The notes beneath the pieces are model-generated. The model made no database searches. It was given only the letters and a program-made list of their open reading frames with translations, and was not told the origin of the DNA. Source: Caldifarciminota bacterium (GTDB lineage Bacteria; Hydrothermota; Tepidihabitantia; SM23-42). Taken from it: a stretch of DNA of 25,793 nt. The stretch spans positions 1 to 25,793 of the forward strand of contig DAOVAN010000005.1 of the NCBI GenBank assembly GCA_030671005.1, given 5' to 3'. Positions 5,816-14,097 of this stretch are shown here, in pieces. A program made the position numbers and the translations under genes. How positions within the stretch are numbered: the first letter of the stretch is position 1; every line of letters starts with the position of its first letter.

Positions 5816-8611
5816 CTACCAGTCGGGACTAAGTGTAAAATAGAATATCCACTTGGATCGCTGGTTGTCGTCAAGATACCAACCACTCAGATTGTGGGCG
5901 CGGGCAAAGTCCAATCTGAACATGAAGTTCATGAAAGTGAATCTCAATCCGGCACCAACCCCCATTTTTACATCCTTGAGGCGAAAGGTACCCTCGGTTT
6001 CCCAGAGCTTGAAGGTATCCGTATACACGGTTGCTACGTCGACGAAGAGAACACCGCGCAGGTTTCTGAATTCCATGGGCAGTGGAAATGCGATCTTCAG
6101 GCCATCAATAAATGGGAACCGATACTCAAGACTCAGGAAACTTATTTTCGAACCAGTGAATGCATAATAGCCATAACCACGCAAGGAATACGGACCACCT
6201 ATCGACCAGTAATCAGGATCCTCGCCAAAACTAGTTCCGAGCACGAAACGTGCTGCAAAACTCGCACGCGGCGAGAGACTGAAGTATCTGCGCCAGTCAA
6301 CGGTTACGGTTCTGATGTCTCGGTCGCTGAATACCGTACTATAAGCACCGATCCGGAAACGCCTTCCATCGTGCGGGCCGAGAACACCCCATTTGACATT
6401 GTCGAAGATGAGGGCGACCTCAGGATATATGATATTATAAGCAGTGTTCTGCGACCAACTGGAGTAGTAATCAGGGAAATAGTTAAGCCACCTTGTCTGG
6501 TACAGCCGGTAGGCATACAATCCCAGCTCGATCCTGATGAAGCGGTCGATCGGATACTGGAGACCACCGCCCAGTCCTAGATAACGCCACACCAAGAGAT
6601 CCCAACGGTCAGAAAAGTAGTTGAGATACTGGAAAAGCTGCACCCCAAAGTCGGTTCTCTTCTTCAGATACCAATAATTGAGGAATATATCTGATCCTGT
6701 AATACTGCCGTAGAAATTCGAGGCGAACTGGAAATGGTGATTACCCAATATATCACTGACACCGATTTGCCCAACACCGGAAAACCCTAGCGCTGAAAAA
6801 TATGCCGCGCTGGCCGTGTAATAATCAATGGTGAACCGCGTTTTGTATTTGTTTATGTTATCCTGATCTAACAACTCCGGTATGTAGTAATCCTCGCTTG
6901 CGACCTCAATGGTATCCAAGGTTTCGTAGTCGTGCATGTAGCTGATCGGGTCTTTGACAACACAGATGTCATATCCATAATTGTCGTAATAGGCAAAGGC
7001 TATTCTGCTGCCGTCCTTTGAAAACGACGGATAATAGATACCCGTGAAGACATCGCTCCGCTTGGTTATCCTTTCCTCTTCCATCGAATAGTAATAGAGA
7101 TTATACGCTGAATCATAATCGGCGATGAAGAATATATCACCCTCGGGCGTGAAAAGCGGGGTCTTCAAATGCTTCGTGCGCGGCGTCAATCGAATCATCT
7201 CGCCACTTCGATAGAGGAATAACCCGCGGTTACCAAAATAGTATTCTTCATTGGAGTCGGGACGATCAGAAACAAAGACGATGACATCGTCAGAAAGCAT
7301 ATCCGGATAATGGTCCGAATATATGTCGTTAGTCACGTTCTGGAGAATGCCGGTTTCAATATCACAGATAAAGATATCAGAGTATGAATCCTTCAGGCCG
7401 GTGAAGATGATCTTCTTACTGTCCGGGCTGAATTTCGGAGCGTAGATACCATCCAAATCGAATTGCAGCCTTTTGTAGACACGGCCGTTCTTAGCATGCA
7501 CTATGTACAAAACATCACTGCCCCGGGACGTAGCGGCAAAGGCAATGAACTCGCCGTCGTCCGACCATGAAAGACCACCCTCATAAAGATGCAGACCTTC
7601 ATAACCCGATGAATATGCGGACTTAACCAACCTCCTGATCGTCTTACCGTCGATCGCGGAGACCATTATAATCTCAGCGACACCGGATCGGTCACTGATG
7701 AAGGCTACTTTATCGCCATTTGGAGACATCGCCGTTGAAGCATTGTAGATGGAATTCGTCTTCTTGTGATCGTAAATGACCCGTACATAGCTTTCAACTT
7801 CTTCTAACTCATCCACCTCAGGCCAATGCTGTGTCTGATAGTATCTGAGCCATCGCTCATTGAACTCTTCAGAAGTAACACCGAAGACGGTCATGATAGC
7901 CGTCTCAACATTTCTCTTCACCTTCATGAGATGTATGAACTCACCGACTTTCTCACGTCCGTATTTATCAGCGACGTATCTATAGAATGCCTGACCTTCT
8001 TTGTAGACTATCCACCCACCATACCGTTCAAGGACATAGATAGGCACCATCTTGTTGTTTACAATCAAATCTCTTATGAAAATATCGGTATCAAGATCCC
8101 AACCCTGTGACATGAATTCGGCATGCCCTTCAAAAACCCATAACGGGACCGAGTACATGATGTCGCCACTGAAAATCGCCTCCATGCGTGAAGGGAAGAA
8201 GATCGCGAACTGAAAGATATGGGTTAACTCATGCACGAGGACATGACGAAAATCCTCGTAATCGCCCGTGAAAGGTAACACCATACGGTTTTTCAACACC
8301 TCTGAAAATCCGCCGGTGGCTTCTTGAATGATCTGCAGGGTGATGTTTGTCTGTGCAAAATCATTCGGTGAGTTATAGAGTATTACCGGTATCGTATACT
8401 CGATGTCGACACCCAGCTCTTCGCTTAGCATTACATAGCCATCTTCCAGCACTATTTCGGCAAAAGCAGCAAGGTCATCGCCTCCTTGATAGAAATAGAT
8501 GTCGAAATGTTCTGTGCTCAGGACACGAAAATCGAAGTCTTTGTATTGGATTTTGTTCTGACCAAAGTACTGAGTAAAGATTACTAATCCAAAAATGAAT
8601 AAATTGCTCAT
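5816..8611 (-). CDS. Outer-membrane protein: peptidase-MA-like domain + TolB-type propeller + BamA-type barrel
   Basis: 931 residues in three parts. After a short hydrophobic N terminus, residues about 25-250 resemble peptidase MA gluzincins, with the zinc motif H127-E-L-T-H131 and a downstream FEGHAEF block in which Glu161 is the likely third ligand; the site looks intact. Residues about 270-600 are a PD40/TolB-like propeller (AMSPNGDKVAFISD, SFSKDGSRIAFAYYD and similar repeats). The rest is a BamA/Omp85-type barrel, with GGPYSLRGYG matching the conserved loop-6 region and a C terminus ending in aromatic Trp (SPDW). It probably sits in the outer membrane with the first two domains in the periplasm. 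The start is supported by a consensus promoter ending 5 bases upstream. The substrate is unknown. Confidence 0.85.
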   Translation of the reverse strand: MSNLFIFGLVIFTQYFGQNKIQYKDFDFRVLSTEHFDIYFYQGGDDLAAFAEIVLEDGYVMLSEELGVDIEYTIPVILYNSPNDFAQTNITLQIIQEATGGFSEVLKNRMVLPFTGDYEDFRHVLVHELTHIFQFAIFFPSRMEAIFSGDIMYSVPLWVFEGHAEFMSQGWDLDTDIFIRDLIVNNKMVPIYVLERYGGWIVYKEGQAFYRYVADKYGREKVGEFIHLMKVKRNVETAIMTVFGVTSEEFNERWLRYYQTQHWPEVDELEEVESYVRVIYDHKKTNSIYNASTAMSPNGDKVAFISDRSGVAEIIMVSAIDGKTIRRLVKSAYSSGYEGLHLYEGGLSWSDDGEFIAFAATSRGSDVLYIVHAKNGRVYKRLQFDLDGIYAPKFSPDSKKIIFTGLKDSYSDIFICDIETGILQNVTNDIYSDHYPDMLSDDVIVFVSDRPDSNEEYYFGNRGLFLYRSGEMIRLTPRTKHLKTPLFTPEGDIFFIADYDSAYNLYYYSMEEERITKRSDVFTGIYYPSFSKDGSRIAFAYYDNYGYDICVVKDPISYMHDYETLDTIEVASEDYYIPELLDQDNINKYKTRFTIDYYTASAAYFSALGFSGVGQIGVSDILGNHHFQFASNFYGSITGSDIFLNYWYLKKRTDFGVQLFQYLNYFSDRWDLLVWRYLGLGGGLQYPIDRFIRIELGLYAYRLYQTRWLNYFPDYYSSWSQNTAYNIIYPEVALIFDNVKWGVLGPHDGRRFRIGAYSTVFSDRDIRTVTVDWRRYFSLSPRASFAARFVLGTSFGEDPDYWSIGGPYSLRGYGYYAFTGSKISFLSLEYRFPFIDGLKIAFPLPMEFRNLRGVLFVDVATVYTDTFKLWETEGTFRLKDVKMGVGAGLRFTFMNFMFRLDFARAHNLSGWYLDDNQRSKWIFYFTLSPDW

Positions 8612-8616
8612 ACGAA

Positions 8617-8645
8617 AGTATACTAGCAGACCGTTGAATTGTCAA
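8617..8645 (-). promoter_or_regulatory. Barrel-gene promoter, leaderless type
   Basis: On the minus strand perfect TTGACA (8645-8640), 17-bp spacer, TATACT (8622-8617), then 5 bases to the ATG at 8611. No Shine-Dalgarno site. Divergent from the promoter at 8652-8679. Confidence 0.7.
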
Positions 8646-8651
8646 GTATTG

Positions 8652-8679
8652 TTGACTCGCGATTGCCAATCTATATAAT
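8652..8679 (+). promoter_or_regulatory. lpxH-like gene promoter, leaderless type
   Basis: TTGACT (8652-8657), 16-bp spacer, perfect TATAAT (8674-8679), then 6 bases to the ATG at 8686. There is no ribosome binding site between them. Confidence 0.7.
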
Positions 8680-8685
8680 AAATTG

Positions 8686-9396
8686 ATGCACGTCTTCATA
8701 AGTGATGCTCACATCCGCACCGATAAGAGCCATCGCTGCCAAATGCTCCTCAGATTCCTTCGCGATATACGCCCGCGCTTGACAAACCTCTATATTCTCG
8801 GCGATCTATTCGAGTTCTGGTTCGAATACAATCTTGTTTTCCCCAAGGACTACTTCACGCCACTGGCAGCACTGTATAATTTGATACGAGACGGCAAGCA
8901 GGTTCACTATGTGTTAGGAAACCACGAGGTGACGATCGGAAATTTTCTAAAGAATTTTGGCTTCGTCGTGCACGCGGAGCCAACAACCGTTGAGATCGAT
9001 GGCAAGCGCATATTCCTTGCTCACGGCAACAAAATCGACAAGCGGCTCTGGACAACTTTCTGGGATGGCCTACTCAGCTCGAAATTCAATCACATGTTGT
9101 ACCGTTGGCTTCACCCGGACATCGGCATTTTTTTCGCGCAAGGCATTGCTTATCTGTCACGAAAACAGCACACAAGCGACAGACTGATGAGCATGTTGGA
9201 AAGCTATGCTCTGCACCGGCTGCGCGATGTCGATGTAGTAATCCTGGGTCACTCGCACAGTCCGGTATTCAAGGAGTATCCAGGGAAAAAATACTACATC
9301 AATGCCGGAGACTGGGTCGACAACTTCTCCTATGTCGTCATCGACGGCGGGAAGATTTCACTCAGATACTACAACCCGCTGCCGCGGAAATCCTAA
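8686..9396 (+). CDS. LpxH-like metallophosphoesterase (probable UDP-2,3-diacylglucosamine hydrolase)
   Basis: 236-residue calcineurin-like phosphoesterase. Metal-site motifs run in order: D7xH9 (FISDAH), GD40 (YILGDLFEFW), GN79H80E, H113 in LAHGN, and GH189SH191SP. GDLFEFW and overall length match LpxH, which cleaves UDP-2,3-diacylglucosamine in lipid A synthesis. However, the LpxH signature GNRD is GNHE here, as in general phosphoesterases, and the usual HGD is HGN. LpxH-like is the best call but not certain. The ATG at 8686 is preferred over the TTG one codon earlier because a leaderless promoter ends 6 bases before it. Its TAA stop would have overlapped the stop of the convergent patatin gene before a 357-bp insertion separated them. 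Confidence 0.75.
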   Translation: MHVFISDAHIRTDKSHRCQMLLRFLRDIRPRLTNLYILGDLFEFWFEYNLVFPKDYFTPLAALYNLIRDGKQVHYVLGNHEVTIGNFLKNFGFVVHAEPTTVEIDGKRIFLAHGNKIDKRLWTTFWDGLLSSKFNHMLYRWLHPDIGIFFAQGIAYLSRKQHTSDRLMSMLESYALHRLRDVDVVILGHSHSPVFKEYPGKKYYINAGDWVDNFSYVVIDGGKISLRYYNPLPRKS

Positions 9397-9397
9397 G

Positions 9398-9405
9398 CCC
9401 TACTC
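9398..9405. repeat. Left copy of putative 8-bp target-site duplication
   Basis: CCCTACTC, directly abutting the left terminal inverted repeat; the second copy is at 9763-9770. Confidence 0.55.
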
Positions 9406-9762
9406 TGGGGTCAGGTCTCTACCCCCTTCGCTTTCGCTCCGAGGGCATGCTTTGAACATAATACACAGCGAGCTCCGAGCGCCGTAATGCCTAGGCCGAC
9501 TGATGAAAAAGCATATCAGTGTATCAGAAGATCAGTGGGCAGAGTATCCCCGTACTTCATGGTAAGTACGGAATACTCAATTTTGTTGCCACATACAAGA
9601 TGTGGACAAAATTGGCACAGAATAGCAGAACATCAGGAAAAACCGTTGTCAGTTTTGAGAAACAAAATAATTTTGAATTTTGATATTAAGATTTGTTTCG
9701 AGTTTCGGATTTCGAATTTAGAATTTCTGCAGCAGCAGGGGGTAGAGACCTGACCCCAAACA
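9406..9762. mobile_element. MITE/REP-like non-coding insertion between convergent genes
   Basis: A 357-bp non-coding insertion. Its ends carry a 21-bp perfect inverted repeat (9406-9426 and 9738-9758) built on GGGGTCAGG-TCTCTACCCCC, each copy itself able to form a GGGGT/ACCCC hairpin. Inside are three 8-base near-repeats starting ATCAG (9515-9538), two adjacent hairpins (9542-9614) and an AT-rich tract (about 9660-9730) of repetitive TTCGAATTT-like words. Flanking CCCTACTC copies suggest a target duplication, with four extra bases (AACA) at the right end. No transposase is encoded. The GGGGTCAGG-type terminus resembles repeats mobilised by REP-associated tyrosine transposases; that assignment is inference. 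The patatin reading frame runs into it. Confidence 0.65.
9542..9614. repeat. Two adjacent hairpins inside the insertion
   Basis: Hairpin one (9542-9578): GAGTAT and CCGTACTT pair with AAGTACGG and ATACTC around the loop CATGGT. Hairpin two (9578-9614): CAATTTTGT and CCACAT pair with ATGTGG and ACAAAATTG around ACAAG, with a two-base bulge. No T-tract follows on either strand, so they look like folded element DNA or RNA rather than terminators. Confidence 0.65.
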
Positions 9763-10642
9763 CCCTACTCAACATCTTCTTCAAACGGTAGCGTCGCGTG
9801 CCGATCAACCTGATGGCATCAATATTCTGAATTGCTGCCTTACGACCCCGCTCGATTAATGCGTCGATCGACGAGAAATCGGCCCAATGAAAACCGGTCA
9901 CTTCAGGTTCGATAACTAGATCTGCCTCGGCCAGGACGCGCTGATCAAGATGATATTTCATGAAGGCATATGAGCGCTGGTTGATCTGGAACCCGGTGTT
10001 GGGTTTACCTTCGTACCTTGGACGTTTGCTCAAATATACTGCGAGTACACTTTCGGCGCCGATGCTACGCACGGGTTCGATCGGGATATTATCGATGACG
10101 CCGCCATCGACGAATATGCGCTCGCCTTTAACAAAAGGCGGAAAAATTCCGGGGATCGCACAACTCGCCCAGACAGCATCGGCGAGAGGACCATGCTCGA
10201 ACACAACCTCCTCACCCGATTGTATATCGAGTGCATTACAGGCAAAAGCAATCACAAAATCTTCTAAGCTCTTATCTCCCAGCATATCCCGGAATAGTTT
10301 CTCCGTCGCATCGTATTTGGAATGTGATTTCTTGAATAACAAAGACCCAAGAAAAAACTTCTCGAACACCTCATTTCTAAAGCGTTCGAAAATGCTTTCT
10401 GCATCGGCGTAGAATTTATCCAGTTCCACATTCTTGAACTCGTCCGACGCAACCATCTGCTTGGCCCTTTCTCGCAATCCCCTGGCTGAACCCTGCAGAC
10501 AATATAGCGCACCGATGACTGAACCAATGGATGTGCCAGCAACGAATTTTGGTCTGATGTTATGTTCTTCGAGGACTTCTAGAATCCCGACATGGGCCAG
10601 ACCCTTGGCCCCACCACCACCCAAAGCAATACCAAAACTCAT
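9686..10642 (-). CDS. Patatin-like phospholipase with insertion-derived C-terminal tail
   Basis: 318-residue cytoplasmic or membrane-associated serine lipase of the patatin/RssA type. The oxyanion loop GGGGAKG (8-14), nucleophile motif G36-T-S38-I-G40 and catalytic DGG (Asp179) are all intact, giving the Ser-Asp dyad. The family hydrolyses acyl esters of phospholipids. The last gene of the HEAT-guaA-GGDEF operon, it overlaps the GGDEF stop by four bases, with AAGGAG just upstream. The final 23 residues (GVRSLPPAAAEILNSK onward) are encoded by the inserted element. Removing the element and one CCCTACTC copy gives KKMLSRA followed by TAG, presumably the ancestral end. Confidence 0.9.
   Translation of the reverse strand: MSFGIALGGGGAKGLAHVGILEVLEEHNIRPKFVAGTSIGSVIGALYCLQGSARGLRERAKQMVASDEFKNVELDKFYADAESIFERFRNEVFEKFFLGSLLFKKSHSKYDATEKLFRDMLGDKSLEDFVIAFACNALDIQSGEEVVFEHGPLADAVWASCAIPGIFPPFVKGERIFVDGGVIDNIPIEPVRSIGAESVLAVYLSKRPRYEGKPNTGFQINQRSYAFMKYHLDQRVLAEADLVIEPEVTGFHWADFSSIDALIERGRKAAIQNIDAIRLIGTRRYRLKKMLSRVFGVRSLPPAAAEILNSKSETRNKS
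9763..9770. repeat. Right copy of putative 8-bp target-site duplication
   Basis: CCCTACTC, four bases beyond the right terminal inverted repeat and inside the patatin coding sequence (codons for LSR). Confidence 0.55.
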
Positions 10643-12594
10643 CGCTCCTTCATGGTTTGGGCGATGATGATACGATCGCGCCCCTGCTCCTTCGCCGTGT
10701 AGAGAGCACGATCCGCTTTTTCGATCAACTCTACCCTGCTCTCGGCATCACTGGGATAATGTGCAATTCCGATGCTCACGGTGAATTTAATTTTTGTCTG
10801 ATCGACACCGATCTCGGATTTCAGCAACTGATCCTTCATCCTTACTGCCTTGTCCATGCCTTTCTTCAGTGAACATTTGGGAATGATGATCGCAAATTCC
10901 TCGCCGCCGTACCGCGCGGCAATTCCGATCTGTGATATCAGCCGCCCCAAGAACTTTAATACCTTATCACCTGCCTGATGACCGTAGGTATCGTTTATCT
11001 TCTTGAAGTGATCGATATCGAGTAGCACAAGCACAAGCTCATCAACTTTCTTGAGCTTTGCCTCAAGGGTTTCCTGGAAGTGACGGTGGTTATAGAGATC
11101 GGTCAGTCCATCACGGATGGAGAGCTCCTTCACCTTATCATAAAGAGTAGCCCGTTGCCATGCTAAGGATAATTGATACGAGAGTATGTTGAGTACCCGG
11201 ACATCGTCCTCGTTGAATTTTCTTCGCTGATGATCCTCAAGCCAAATCACGCCGAGTATTTCGTCATCCTGCTGAATGGGAACGCCGACAAAAGAAGCAT
11301 TCGATGTTTTCACCTCCTTCTTGAACGTTACCAGGTTGCCCTTGGTGAGATCGTCCTTGATGATAGAATTCTTATGCCGCGCAACAAACCCTACAAGACC
11401 ATCATTCAATGAGAATCTGGTATTCTCCTTGATATAGGTCGACACGAGTACTTCGCCGCTGTCATCGAATTCATCAACCTTGGCGATAGAAATATCATCG
11501 CACGGCATGAAGTGCTTGAACGCCTGTATCGTGTCCGATAGAATCTCTTGCAGATCCAACCTCCTGTGTAATTTTTCCGCCAACTCGGCAATCGATGACA
11601 GATGTTGAACATCATAACGCGCCTTCTCGTAGAGTCTCAACATCGCCAGCAGAAAACCAGCCGTGTTCGCCGCTTCATCGAAAACCGCCTTATCCTTCTC
11701 ATGGAACGAACCAATCTTCTTGTCCATCACCAACACGCCAACGACCTCATCGATCAACACGACCGGTGCCATCATGACCGAGTTAACCTGAACAGCACCG
11801 CGATAATATCCGAGTTCATCAGGACTCTGCGCGTATTCTTTGATCAAAATTGACGTCCGGTCTGTTATTGCCCGTCTATAAAGGCCGGACTGCGTTTCAA
11901 CAACTGTCTCGGGAACAAAGAGCTCCGAATGTGAAAAACCTTGCACGAGTACTATCCTGTCTTCGTTGCGGGTGAATATCGCCGTGGTGTTAGCATTGAA
12001 GACATTGTGTATGAATTTCACAAAGTACAACAAGGGCCGTTCGATACCCTTATGCCGATCTATTTCGCCGACCGAAGTCATCAGTTTGTCGGACCCGTAC
12101 GTCACGGGTGCAAAGAATTGGTCTCGAGCCTCGTACCTCAAGAGTGACCGGGTGATGCCACTCTCACGCCGGCGCATGCTGTCGATTATGTAACCTATGA
12201 CCAAAACAGCGATAATCAGAAAAGCAATTGGCAACATCTGCACGCGGCGTACAATTAGTCCAGAACATAATTCAATACCAATTATTGTCAATGAAGCAAT
12301 CCAATAATTGCGCGAGCTATCTCTGAAACCGATTAGGGGAAAGGTCAGGAAGTAAAGGAAAAACAGAGGTGAAGACAAGCCACCCGTCAGCTGAACGGAA
12401 AGATTCGCAGCCACGCCGGCAATGACGGTATGTACTAGCTCGATTTTTCTAAATGAAACGTACGCGATGTAGTATGCCAGGACTGCAAAGAGAAAAAGGT
12501 ATATGTAGGGCGCACTCAACTCATAATTGATTAACCCCAGCCCGCTGATTACGGCATACAGTATCGCGAATATGTAGAATATCCTTATTCCCAT
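10639..12594 (-). CDS. Membrane diguanylate cyclase: 5-6 TM helices, two GAF domains, GGDEF
   Basis: 651-residue sensor enzyme. Residues 1-140 hold about five or six transmembrane helices, including GGLSSPLFFLYFLTF, a motif common in membrane sensor kinases. Two GAF-type sensor domains follow (about 180-320 and 335-480). The GGDEF domain (about 490-645) has DGLTDLYNHRHF, LLDIDHFKKINDTYGH and the active-site signature RYGGEEF (GGEEF 563-567). It should make c-di-GMP from two GTP. The RxxD product-inhibition site expected upstream of GGEEF is absent (SQIG), so feedback inhibition may be lacking. Its ATG lies inside the last codons of guaA (10-base overlap). The signals sensed and the c-di-GMP receptor are not identifiable in the window. 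Confidence 0.92.
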   Translation of the reverse strand: MGIRIFYIFAILYAVISGLGLINYELSAPYIYLFLFAVLAYYIAYVSFRKIELVHTVIAGVAANLSVQLTGGLSSPLFFLYFLTFPLIGFRDSSRNYWIASLTIIGIELCSGLIVRRVQMLPIAFLIIAVLVIGYIIDSMRRRESGITRSLLRYEARDQFFAPVTYGSDKLMTSVGEIDRHKGIERPLLYFVKFIHNVFNANTTAIFTRNEDRIVLVQGFSHSELFVPETVVETQSGLYRRAITDRTSILIKEYAQSPDELGYYRGAVQVNSVMMAPVVLIDEVVGVLVMDKKIGSFHEKDKAVFDEAANTAGFLLAMLRLYEKARYDVQHLSSIAELAEKLHRRLDLQEILSDTIQAFKHFMPCDDISIAKVDEFDDSGEVLVSTYIKENTRFSLNDGLVGFVARHKNSIIKDDLTKGNLVTFKKEVKTSNASFVGVPIQQDDEILGVIWLEDHQRRKFNEDDVRVLNILSYQLSLAWQRATLYDKVKELSIRDGLTDLYNHRHFQETLEAKLKKVDELVLVLLDIDHFKKINDTYGHQAGDKVLKFLGRLISQIGIAARYGGEEFAIIIPKCSLKKGMDKAVRMKDQLLKSEIGVDQTKIKFTVSIGIAHYPSDAESRVELIEKADRALYTAKEQGRDRIIIAQTMKER

Positions 12595-14093
12595 TCGATA
12601 GTCGCCGGTGGTTTTGAGGTGATATCGAAGACAACACGGTTTATTCCCTTCACCTCATTCACGACTCTGCGTGCGACACGATTCAGAAAATCATGCGGTA
12701 ACCGCACCCAATCCGCCGTCATGCCATCGTCGCTGGACACGGCTCTTATTGCGCATACCGAATCATAGGTTCTCTTATCACCCATCACACCCACACTACC
12801 CAATGGCAAGAGCACCGCGAAGATTTGCCATATGTCTCGGTAGTCTTTCAATTTATGCGCCTCTTCCGATATTATCTGATCGGCCCGGCGCAGCATCTCC
12901 AAACGCGCGGGGTTCACGACTCCCACGATACGTACCGCGAGACCAGGACCAGGAAAAGGTTTGCGATCAATGAACGACCGCGGCAATTTAAGATATCTGG
13001 CGATCGCCCGTACTTCGTCCTTAAATAGCATCCTGAGGGGTTCAATGATCTTCAGATGCATTTTCTTGGGCAGACCACCAACATTGTGGTGGCTCTTGAT
13101 GACATCTGCTGGGCCGATGCCTTTACCCGACTCTATGACGTCAGGATACAGAGTGCCCTGAACCAAATACTTAACATCGCGTACCCTCCTGGCTTCAGCC
13201 TCAAAAATCCTGATGAATTCGTGTCCAATGATCTTTCTCTTTTTCTCCGCATCATTGATCCCGGCTAATCTATCCAAAAATCGCGCGCGTGCATCTATGA
13301 CGCGTAGATTCATGATCGCACTGAGACTCTTCTTCACCTCTTCCCTTTCGTTCATTCGCAAGAGACCATTATCAACAAACACACCAATAAGATTCTTTCC
13401 TAAGGCACGTGCCGCTATTGTTCCCGCGACGGTCGAATCGACACCCCCGCTTATCGCGCAGATCGCCCGATCACGGCCCACTGTTTTTTTGATGCGCACG
13501 ACCTCCTCATCAACGAATCGACGCATCGACCAGGTCTTGCGCGCATCACAGATCTTTGAAACAAAATTCCTGATTATCCTTTGCCCATATTGCGTATGAC
13601 GTACCTCGGGATGAAATTGAAGACCATGAAACGTCCCCATCTGAAGTGCCGCGATGGGCGTGGTCTCGGTGCTGGCGATTACCCGTGAACCTTCGGGTAC
13701 TCTTACGACAACGTCACCGTGGCTCATCCATACGTTGAAACTCCGTGGCACTCCAGAGAATAGTGGGTTCAGCCGGCGTGTTAAACGAGCTAACCCATAC
13801 TCTCTGGTTTTCGTCTTCCTCACCTTGCCGCCGAACACCTGAGCGGCGAGCTGCATGCCATAACAGATGCCTAAGACTGGTGCTGTCCCCGAGAAGATAT
13901 GGCGGTAGGCATTCGTGTCAACCTCGTAGACACTACCCGGCCCTCCGGAAAGCACTATCCCCTCCACATTCATGTCATCCAGGACTGATAGATCAACCAA
14001 ACAACTGACGATCTCTGAATAAACCTTACATTCTCTTATGCGCCGGGCAATGAGTTGGGTATACTGTGAGCCAAAATCAACAACAACGATCAT
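12585..14093 (-). CDS. guaA: GMP synthase (glutamine-hydrolysing)
   Basis: 502 residues, full length for GuaA, which converts XMP to GMP using glutamine and ATP. The N-terminal class I amidotransferase has GGPGSVYE (51-57), nucleophile Cys77 in GICYGMQ, and His161/Glu163 in FHPEV. The ATP-pyrophosphatase domain has SGGVDS (215-220), and the C-terminal dimerisation part carries KPFPGPGLAVR and ends SKPPATIEWE. It is the second gene of a four-gene operon, starting 4 bases after the HEAT-protein stop and overlapping the diguanylate cyclase start by 10 bases. A guanine-nucleotide supply gene coupled to a GTP-consuming signalling enzyme is notable. No clear Shine-Dalgarno site; translation probably depends on coupling. 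Confidence 0.97.
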   Translation of the reverse strand: MIVVVDFGSQYTQLIARRIRECKVYSEIVSCLVDLSVLDDMNVEGIVLSGGPGSVYEVDTNAYRHIFSGTAPVLGICYGMQLAAQVFGGKVRKTKTREYGLARLTRRLNPLFSGVPRSFNVWMSHGDVVVRVPEGSRVIASTETTPIAALQMGTFHGLQFHPEVRHTQYGQRIIRNFVSKICDARKTWSMRRFVDEEVVRIKKTVGRDRAICAISGGVDSTVAGTIAARALGKNLIGVFVDNGLLRMNEREEVKKSLSAIMNLRVIDARARFLDRLAGINDAEKKRKIIGHEFIRIFEAEARRVRDVKYLVQGTLYPDVIESGKGIGPADVIKSHHNVGGLPKKMHLKIIEPLRMLFKDEVRAIARYLKLPRSFIDRKPFPGPGLAVRIVGVVNPARLEMLRRADQIISEEAHKLKDYRDIWQIFAVLLPLGSVGVMGDKRTYDSVCAIRAVSSDDGMTADWVRLPHDFLNRVARRVVNEVKGINRVVFDITSKPPATIEWE

Positions 14094-14097
14094 TTCA

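Noticed and set aside
5894..6580. 228-codon open frame on the plus strand opposite the barrel domain
   Set aside because: No recognisable motif, no promoter or ribosome binding site; the minus strand clearly encodes the barrel.
9487..9753. 88-codon open frame inside the insertion
   Set aside because: It runs through hairpins, 8-base repeats and the AT-rich tract; no protein-like features.
12255..12294. TTGACA-N16-TATGTT on the minus strand inside the GGDEF gene
   Set aside because: Lies in a membrane-helix coding region, with no start codon at 5-7 bp and no downstream gene boundary.
13880..13920. TTGACA-N16-TATCTT on the minus strand inside guaA
   Set aside because: It encodes conserved-looking GuaA sequence, and no start codon follows at the expected distance.
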